Shown here: positions 56,181 to 64,000 of the stretch, piece by piece
How the letters are laid out: each line of letters opens with the position of its first letter
Numbering within the stretch: position 1 is the stretch's first letter
From: Inia geoffrensis
Lineage: Eukaryota > Chordata > Mammalia > Artiodactyla > Iniidae
Reading direction: 5' to 3'
Length of the DNA: 64,000 nucleotides
Assembly (NCBI GenBank): GCA_036417435.1
Contig: CM070910.1
Location: 71,718,784-71,782,783, forward strand
Position numbers and translations under genes: made by a program
The notes under the pieces: model-generated
What the model saw: the letters and a program-made list of their open reading frames with translations, nothing else
Databases searched by the model: none
Told to the model about the DNA's origin: nothing

Positions 56181-58549
56181 CCGGCTGTGCAGCTATCATG
56201 CCTTTAGATGTTGCTTTGAAAACCTAAATTTAAAAGAGAGTAATAAAGGAAATGGGCCTCGTCTTTGATGGCATCCCAATTCGCAATGTCCTCTGGGCTG
56301 TTTTTGCCAATGAAAGTGGATAGCAACTATCTTGGGTTTGTTTGGTGACTGTAATTTCATGTTTGTCACTTGTTTATTGTGTACATTCAACAGGAAGAGA
56401 GAAGATATACATGATAATCATTTCCATTTAACTGATTTTTACTTCCAGCTGGTAAATGCAGGGAGCAGTGCAGGGGTGATCTCTGCTTCCTGTATCTTGA
56501 CATGCATGCAAAAGGCTCCCCTGATACTCTACATTCAAACTGATGAGGAAAATGGAAATCTCTAATGAAGCTTAATTAATGAATAAAAACTGCTTGGGTG
56601 GTTTACTTTAAAAAACAAACAAACAAACAAAACCTTGTGGTAGAGAGAGAAATAATAAACAAGCTAAATAAATAAAATATATAGCATAATAGATGGTGGT
56701 AAGTGCAAGAAAGGGGAATGAAAGTGAGAGTGAAAGAAGCAGTTTCAACAAAAACTAGGGAAGGAAGCCTCAGGCAGCTGGGGGAAGAGGCTCGCCCAGG
56801 TGCAGGGCTGGGGCAGGACAGCAGAGAGAAGGGGACAGTGGTAAATGAGGTCTGGAGAATGGCGGCAGGGACACAAACTAAGAAAGGCCCTCCGGACTTT
56901 TACTCTGTATGATGGAAACAGAGCACCTACGACTATTCCAGGCACTGAATGGGCTCTTTTCTTACCGCTATTCTCTCTAGTGCTGTTGAACAGACAGAAT
57001 TCGCTCCTTACTCAGACAAGGCAAGAGGAGCAGACAGCTAACAATTAGGCCAAGGTCAGACTGCTACAAAACGGGAGAGCCAAGGACACAAACCTGAGGT
57101 CACGCCGGCAGAGCTTGAAGCCACGCCTCCTGCAGGTAAGAATTGGAAGGCCTTCCAATAGGTGCCGTATTGCAGGGCGGCCGAAAAGCAGTCCTGTGTG
57201 AAAGAGTTGTCAGAAAATGTTGTCGTAAAATATTTACATCCCTCTTAGACCCCAGCGCCAGCTGCTCTGAAGCTCCCTGAAGTATTCATGGTTTCCGAGT
57301 CGGTATGTGTGTGAAACGCTTGAAGCATTTTTGAAAATACTTGATTTCAGAGCCCCACCCCCAGTCAACTGAGACTAGAAAATTACAGTTCCCAAATCTT
57401 CTGATGCTGGAACTGTTTTCTTCCTAGAACGCCTCGTAGATATGTGAAGAGGAGACATTCTGGAAATGAAACCACAACTACAAATCTTGGGATGTGCAGA
57501 CTTAGATGCCAACAAATTAAAGGACAAAAATAAAAGCCTGACCTGTGGCTTGGTTGGTTGCAAACATAATTGACTCACTTTTTATTTTTACATTTTGGGG
57601 TCATAGCTATTGAGTGCTCAGTAAATGTGTTTGGCCGACAGGTTTTGAAATAACCTTTTTTGTGCTCCACTGACTATTTTAATAAATACAACACTCTACC
57701 TGTTAAAAACAGAAATCTGACGCCAAGGAAAACAATTGATATAAACTGCTAGAAAGTTTTCACTTTCTTCCGTGCCTGTAATTTCATCATGTTTATAACA
57801 GAGAAGTAAATTCTGCTTTCTCAAGAGCTAATAGAATAATCTCCAGCAATTGTTTTAAAAATCCAGACGAACAGACGTCTCTACGTTTCCTGACCAAAAA
57901 TGTCTCATTTTTATAGTGACCGTAAGTTGGTTTTGCTTTCTGGATTACTGAAATGTTTGTTTGCTTCAAGTGGAATTATTTAAAAGATTATGCTACCACA
58001 CGCAAGTAACTTGCTATTATTGTTCAGATGGGGGGAGGGGGTGCGAGCAGAGCTTTGATTGTTGACGTTGTGGAAGATCCTGAGGACATGTGTGCCCTGG
58101 AGCTGTCATAACTCTCAGGTCCCTCCTACTACTTGTTCTGCTGCTCAGTGGCCCAAGGATAAATGAATAATCTCTAAAAATAGACTGAGTCATACCAATC
58201 CACTATGGCAAAATAGCAGTTCTTTTGGGTTTTTTTTTGTTTGTTTGCTTGTTGTACATGTTTGTTGCTGTCAGATCACACTGCAATGCTTGAAACAGAG
58301 CAAACATTACAAAAATCCCTGCTCATTAAAGATCAATGAATATTCACTTTTCAAAAATCACTTCCAGAGAACATCACCCACTTAAAATTGTTTTAAGTAC
58401 TTTAATGCAGAAATGGTTGAAATTAAAGTGACACTTTTTTGCTAGCTGAAGGAGTGTTAGTTTATAGAAATTATTTTAGTAAAGTAGTCATAAAAGCCAC
58501 GGTCTGAAACACCAGCAGTCTTAAGTATGTGTTACAGATCAGTGGTACT
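56181..58549. other. Unique non-coding DNA, no gene seen
   Basis: No repeat of note. Contains an AAAC repeat at 56611-56632 and an 18-bp palindrome at 57142-57159. Frames are 77 codons or fewer. Confidence 0.5.
57142..57159. other. 18-bp perfect palindrome
   Basis: ATTGGAAGGCCTTCCAAT equals its reverse complement and is of mixed base composition, so it is less likely than an AT palindrome to be chance. Function unknown. Confidence 0.6.
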
Positions 58550-58885
58550 CACAATGCACAGCCCTTCTTCCCTTGCAGTGAGGCAGGGCATATGCCTGGT
58601 TTTGGTAGATGAATTGGGAGTGGAAGAGTTGAATTGTCCAGGAAAGTGCTCCAGCATTTTCTGTTGCTCTGCAGCAATCACAGAGTAGGTGGAGGTGATG
58701 GAGCCCTGAGACTGAGATAGCTGGATTCCTGGGTGACCACATGGAGGACAATTACCCTGACAAGGCAGTCAGACTTGCAGTAGACTTTACACAAATGAAA
58801 AATAAAACTTGTGTTGTATTAAGCAAGTGAGATTTGGGTGCTATTTGTTTTTGCACCATAACCTAACCCAGCCTGACTAATACAG
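58550..58885 (+). mobile_element. MaLR-like LTR 3' part
   Basis: Ends in the order 'aaataaaacttgtgttgtat', 'taagcaagtgagatttgggt', 'cataacctaacccagcctga', 'ctaatac', as in old MLT1-group LTRs. The 5' part is uncertain. Confidence 0.5.
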
Positions 58886-59204
58886 CGTGGACTAGATAAA
58901 TATGCTTAACAATGGTAGCATGCCAACATCACAATAACTTCATTAGAGAGAATTTACCAACAGACATTCTGTGCATTTGGGCCCTACCCACTCCCCCTTT
59001 TTTGGGTAACTTTTGTTTGTATCTATGTATTATGGCCAAACATTTACAGTATTTGTTTTTTAATTGTCATCTCCAAACGGGGTTCAAGATACCTGTATTA
59101 GAGCTACAAAAATGTTAAATCCTTCCAGTCTCTTACTCCTGATCCCCCACATCATTACTATTCTATTCCTTCTCCATGTTCATAGAGCAGTCTCATTCCA
59201 CAGC
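58886..59204. other. Unique AT-rich DNA
   Basis: No gene or repeat recognised. Confidence 0.45.
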
Positions 59205-59410
59205 ATTTTCAGTGGTTAAGAGCACAGGCTTTAGAATCAAGCAGACCCGGGTTAAAGCCACTTACTAGCTACTTCAGTACTTCCATTTCCTCAGTGCAGA
59301 ACTGTGATGATTGGAGAAACTTCCTTATGAGTTTTCAGTTTTTTTTTGTTTTAAGATAAACAAGTCAAATGCAAATAAAGCATTAGCACAGTGCCTGAAT
59401 AAATGGTTCT
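59205..59410 (+). mobile_element. MIR SINE
   Basis: MIR plus-strand order: 'cagtggttaagagcacaggc', 'ttagaatcaagcagacccgg', 'ccacttactagctacttcag', 'agcacagtgcctgaataaat'. Confidence 0.7.
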
Positions 59411-59427
59411 TTGAGTTATTTAAAGAG

Positions 59428-59640
59428 GAAGAAAACTAATATTTGCTGGACAGATTTTACTGTTTTTACGTGAATTATCTCACCTAAAACTCACAACAGC
59501 CCTGCAAGGCTGGTATCATCCCCACTTTATAAATAAGGAAATGAAGACTCTGAGAAGTTAAGGAATTTGCCCAAGCTCACAAAACCAGTCACTGAACGAG
59601 CTGTGAGTGGGGTCACGTCTGTCAGGGGCCAGGCTGACTG
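59428..59640 (-). mobile_element. MIR SINE, inverted to its neighbour
   Basis: MIR minus-strand order: 'actcacaacagccctgcaag', 'tcatccccactttataaata', 'aggaaatgaagactctgaga', 'ttgcccaagctcaca'. Confidence 0.72.
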
Positions 59641-62600
59641 CTCCTTTCACTGCCAGGCTGTCTTTCCTCACAGTGACATAGAGTTGGAAAGGAACATTTT
59701 CGGGGCGCATGTTTTTAAAAAGCATTAAGAGGCAACAAACTAAAAATTGTTAAAAATCTACTCATAATGACTAGACAGTTGTTTAAAACAAATATTTATA
59801 TTATCCACTAAAAATATTTTTAATTATTTTCAAAAATAAATTGTTTATATAATCAAGTCAAGTTTACTGGTGTTTCCTCTTCCTTTAATTCCTTAGCTCC
59901 TCAATCAAGATCCTGTCAGCAAAGACTGTACCTTTTGTCATAAAAGTGGTTAAAGCCATTGGGGAAATTAACTAAATCAGTGGAACTGACATTTTTCTCT
60001 TTAGGCATATCACTTATTAAACACAATCTTTAAAAAAAATTTCTAGTAAAAGTCTTTTATTGGAAATATGAAGCAGTTACAAAGAAGTACCTCCTTTATT
60101 TGTATTTCTTCCTTCTGTAGGTGTTATACTTTGTTTTTCTAGGTTTCTTTGGGCGCCTCTCCCATCATCTAGAGAACCCATTTAATAATGAACTATAACC
60201 TTCAAAGATTTCCCCATGTAGATCACCAGCAACCAATATATAAGAAAAATCAACTACCTAAGGGAAGGATGTTACTCTGAATTTTGAATGTGTTTGGTTT
60301 TGAATTACCTCCGCCTCTGCCTGGGCCCTCATTTTGAAAACGCACCTAATCAGAGTGAATTATTCCTGAAATGGCAAAACAAACAGCACCTCCACGTACG
60401 TATTCCAACTGCAACTAAAGAGCTGCTAATTGTGATTTGAGGTAATTTTTTTAATGGCCAGTCCTGGCAATTTTTTATGAGTCCCAAATGAATTTCAGTC
60501 TGAAAGGGTTTGGAAATCAAGGTGATAAACAATATGTCTAATTGCCATGTTCATATTTTACACACCCTTAAATTTTGGGTTTCGTATAATAAAAATTTTA
60601 TTTTTAAATAAATAATTGACCCCAAGGCCACTGCCAGTGCCAATGACATCCTTCTTGGAAGAAAAGCATAGTACCTGGGCTGCCGAAGTGGTGCCTGTGG
60701 ACCTTTCTCAACTTCTTGCTGAGACCTGCTCCTTTCTCTGAACCAGGAAAATACAGAATGTACCTGAGCAACAAAGCTTTACTTTGTTTCTTTCCATACG
60801 TGGTACATATATTTTAGCTTTCAAAATAATCTCGTTTTTGGAACAAAAACCATCTCCCTTTGAACTTTATGACCTCCTTTAAAAGGCTTGATTGTCAAAC
60901 TAAAGGTTAGTTAATGTCTTGGCTTCAATAAAACTTGATTAAAGCTGAAAGACATAATAGTTACGAAATCATATGAAATAGAAAAATGACATTGGATTTT
61001 TTAACCTAAATCTCAGCAAATATCTGGAAAGGATTTTCTAGAAAAAGCCAAATAGTAGTTATTCTTTATGCAATATATTTAAATTGTTTTGTAATTTCCC
61101 TGCCCCAGAAGAAAAATTACTTTTAAGTTAAAAAAAAATAGGGGCTAAAGGATATAGTATATGTGCGTAATTGATAAAAAACTTAAGGGATCAACTTTTG
61201 TAAAAATTTCTGTTAAATAAACCATTTTGAACTTATCGCTAAAAAGGTATTATAAATGCCTATACTGTACAAGTAAGTGCTATATTATCTTGGAAGTTAA
61301 AACCCAAAATTTAATTGGGAACTAAATGAAGAGCTGAGACTTTTTTTTTTTTTTTTGGTTTAATGAAACTACTTAAAGTTTAGAAAAATGCATCCAATGA
61401 AAAACAACCCTCAATTTAAGCTGCAACACGAAACACCCACAGACCTCAGGAAATCACCAGGCTCTTTCACCTTGACCTTTGGCCTCTCACACATTCTAAC
61501 ATTTAGCTTTCTTCCTTCTGTCCATCTGCTTGAACCATTAGTAAAGTTCTTTTGCAACAGCTTGCACAAGTAAGCCAGCTGTCATCGAGCACATTTAAAT
61601 TCTGCCTCTTAGTTTCCACCAAGTCATGCATTTGCCCACAGGTCTCATTAAATACAAGGAAGGGCAGTCATGCAGTTTCCAAATGCTGTGAGGGAACAGA
61701 CTGTCTACATAACAGGGTGGTCCAAAGGCCCTTAGACTACTTTGCTTGCTTCCTTTTTTTTCTTTTCAATCTCTAGCTGAGTTGTCTCTAGAGATACAAG
61801 GTAAATGGAAAATATATGCAAGGTGATCTATAGCCAAAATGTTGGACAGGTACATTAACTAAAGAAAAAAAAAGGAATCTTTCCTTTAAGAATTGGCTCT
61901 TATAAAAAGAAAGAATTAAAAACCTCTTGCACAAACTCCCACTGTTTGATTTGATTTAGGAAATAAATGACTCATTCATGATCATTTCCTGATCTCACCA
62001 CCAAGGGCCCAATAGAGGAGGAAATTCAAGAAAATGGTGAGATGTAAAGTCGGAATTGTCACACCTACTGCTCAAAGGTTAATTGAGCTGTCTTTAGTAA
62101 AGCCCCCAAATGCATCCACTTTCATACTGTGGTAATTGTTAAAATACTGGACTTCCAAGTGAACAGGATACGAAATAGAAAGGTCCATTCTAAGCGTTAG
62201 ACCAGGAATTAACACCAGGTAAATCAGGCAGATTAGAATGGATATCAGGGTATTCAGGGTTCCATTTTTCCTAGGTGCAGCATAGATATTTTGACTGGTC
62301 TCCTAAATCCCTTCCATTTTCACTGCCATCAGTCTGCTGAGACCTAGGTCAGACTGCACAATCAATCGTGATGAATACTAACCAGGGCACACTCTGCCAA
62401 AGCCAACCCATCAACAGAATGATCAGAAGCACAAATTAAGTAACCAGCCTAAGAGGCCTCACTTGTGCATCACTGGAATGGCTGATGGATTTTCATCTGA
62501 ACCAGTATTGTCTATTCCAAAGGTGAAATTAACAGAGGCGTTTCCCAGGTCTCTCCGAATTAGGCACAGCTCTGATGGTTCAAGTCACATATCTTGAGCT

Positions 62601-63089
62601 TTCTCTGCTTTTGCTCTCCCCCCTGCCCATTCTTGTCAGGCACACTCATGCACATACTGCCCACCTGATCACCAGGTACTACAGCATAATGTGTCATTAG
62701 TGTTTTCATAGGGAAAGTTATTTCACCTAGAAATCCCCTCTGTGCTAGACACACATTTTAATTCATACTTGGTTTGCAGTTGTTTATTTTTGTATATTAT
62801 TTTTCTGGATTGCTTTGGGGACAAATTCTCAAGGGGAATTTTTTAGAATATTCAAGATTCGTGGGCAAGGGGGACCGCCTATCTATGCCCTTTTCCTCAC
62901 ATTTAAACTTCTGCCCTTAAAAACTGCCCTTTCTCTGGGAGTGTGAGGTAGCAAAATATGTCATTTCCTCGTCTCTCCCTGGCCTTCCCTTACTTCTGAG
63001 AGACTGAGGATACAAAGGGACAATGCTCAGAAATAGAACTCTGACCCACAGCCTGCGGCAAACTTCCCAGGAACCCAACCCCTTTATCT
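59641..63089. other. Long unique AT-rich region, no gene seen
   Basis: About 3.4 kb with no recognised repeat except T and A runs (for example 61340-61358). Open frames are 74 codons or fewer. Such repeat-poor length is compatible with conserved non-coding DNA but does not prove it. Confidence 0.5.
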
Positions 63090-63540
63090 ATACCTTTAAG
63101 ACCCCTACATACGAACCTTCAAGTTGCAAACTTTCAAAGATGCGAACGTGCATTCCATCAACGTCAGGTAAGAGTGAAATTGCAGCTTGCCCTCCCTCTC
63201 CTATTGCTGACGATCCTTCAGCTCTACCATCTCCCACCTCCTCTCCCTCCTCCAGTCAGTAACTCTTCTTGTCTGTTCACTCGATGCCAGCCCCTGGATG
63301 TCAGCTATTGTACTGTACTATTGTACTTTTCAAGGTACCGTACAATAAGATTAAAAACGTTTTCTTTATTGTTTCTGTTTGTTTGTTTTTTATGTATTAT
63401 TTGTGTGAAAAGTATTATAAACCTATTACGGTACAGTACTATATAGCCACTTGTGTTAGTTGGGTACCTAGGCTAACTTTGTTGGACTTAAGAACAAAAC
63501 TGGACTTACGAACATGCTGTCGTTCGTACGGTATTTACTG
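63090..63540 (+). mobile_element. Tigger-like (TcMar) DNA transposon, non-autonomous
   Basis: Left end 'acccctacatacgaacc' and right end 'gtcgttcgtacggtatttac' are imperfect inverted repeats. The inside has 'tgaaattgcagcttgccctc', 'gtgaaaagtattataaacct', 'acagtactatatagcc' and 'gttagttgggtacctaggct', typical of a mammalian Tigger family. The short frame at 63023-63262 runs into what may be a decayed transposase C-terminus (Ser/Pro-rich) and is not functional. Confidence 0.65.
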
Positions 63541-64000
63541 GAATATCTAGCTAGGAGGTCAGTCGAATATAAGTCAGATTTGTAGGAAGTCAGACTGTTA
63601 TCTCTAGTAACAATTCAGGAAGCAAAATAATCTGCCCCAAATGGTCAGGTCTTGATTAATAATTTTTGTTTGCACTTCCAACTTAGGACCAACCAGAGAA
63701 AGCCAAATATGCACCCTAACAAATCACACAGAATTTCCCACCTACAGCTTCCCCAGGCTGCAGAGAGGGGGAGCCCTGGTCTGAAACTGAGCAAAATATA
63801 AAATAGGAGACGGAAGAATCTGCAAAATACAAAATTGTGGAGGGGGGCATTTTGGGTGATGATTTATAGCAATGGGTATTTCATTTTAGGGAATTATTTG
63901 ATTCATTGTGTTATTTGAGCTTGTTGCAAGGTCTCTGAAGAGTTTTGCCGGGTATTTTGACAGTGCGTAATTTGAAAGAAGGGTCATAGAGGGTGAATTT
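63541..64000. other. Unique non-coding DNA
   Basis: No gene or repeat recognised to the window end. Confidence 0.45.

Overview
This window is nuclear DNA from a mammal, most likely a cetacean (whale, dolphin or porpoise). The main evidence is about thirteen copies of the tRNA-derived CHR SINE family, which is typical of whales, hippos and ruminants. Several belong to the CHR-2-like subtype that is abundant in whales, and I saw none of the BovB or Bov-A2 elements that would be expected in a ruminant. The rest of the repeat content is ordinary placental-mammal background: MIR, L2, L1, MLT1/MaLR LTRs, hAT and Tigger fossils. Identification rests on recognised sequence, not on a database search.

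I found no host protein-coding gene, exon, tRNA or other RNA gene that I can support. The open frames present are all short (144 codons or fewer). They either fall inside repeats (SINEs, an L1 tail, a TTTC microsatellite) or show no recognisable protein. The window therefore reads as intergenic or deep-intronic DNA, and which of these cannot be told from the sequence.

Layout. 0-8 kb: mostly unique AT-rich DNA with three CHR SINEs. 8.4-10.3 kb: a repeat cluster with a class I ERV solo LTR, a hAT fossil with a 17-C run, and an MLT1 LTR broken by a SINE whose tail became a TTTC microsatellite. 10.3-19 kb: mostly unique, with two L1 3' ends (one a 5'-inverted insertion) and a small GC-rich hairpin. 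19.1-19.6 kb: a second type of class I solo LTR. 20-27 kb: unique DNA with MIR and hAT remnants. 26.9-31.8 kb: dense repeats (SINEs, a third solo LTR with an L1 next to it, LTR-like DNA). 32-38 kb: mostly unique, with a perfect 54-bp tandem duplication and a repeat-poor stretch near 37 kb. 38.7-40.1 kb: an ERVL-like LTR split by a class I LTR, then a SINE. 41-48.8 kb: microsatellites, old LINE pieces, a strong match to the CTCF core motif at 45.3 kb, an L1 with an AT tract, an MLT1 LTR and a SINE. 49-64 kb: mostly unique DNA, a SINE at 51.4 kb, a MIR/MER2/hAT nest at 53.6-54.3 kb, MIRs near 59 kb and a Tigger-like element at 63 kb.

The most informative content is insertion history: many elements still carry exact target-site duplications (TSDs), so order, mechanism and relative age can be read directly. 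I did not find evidence of a new biological system.
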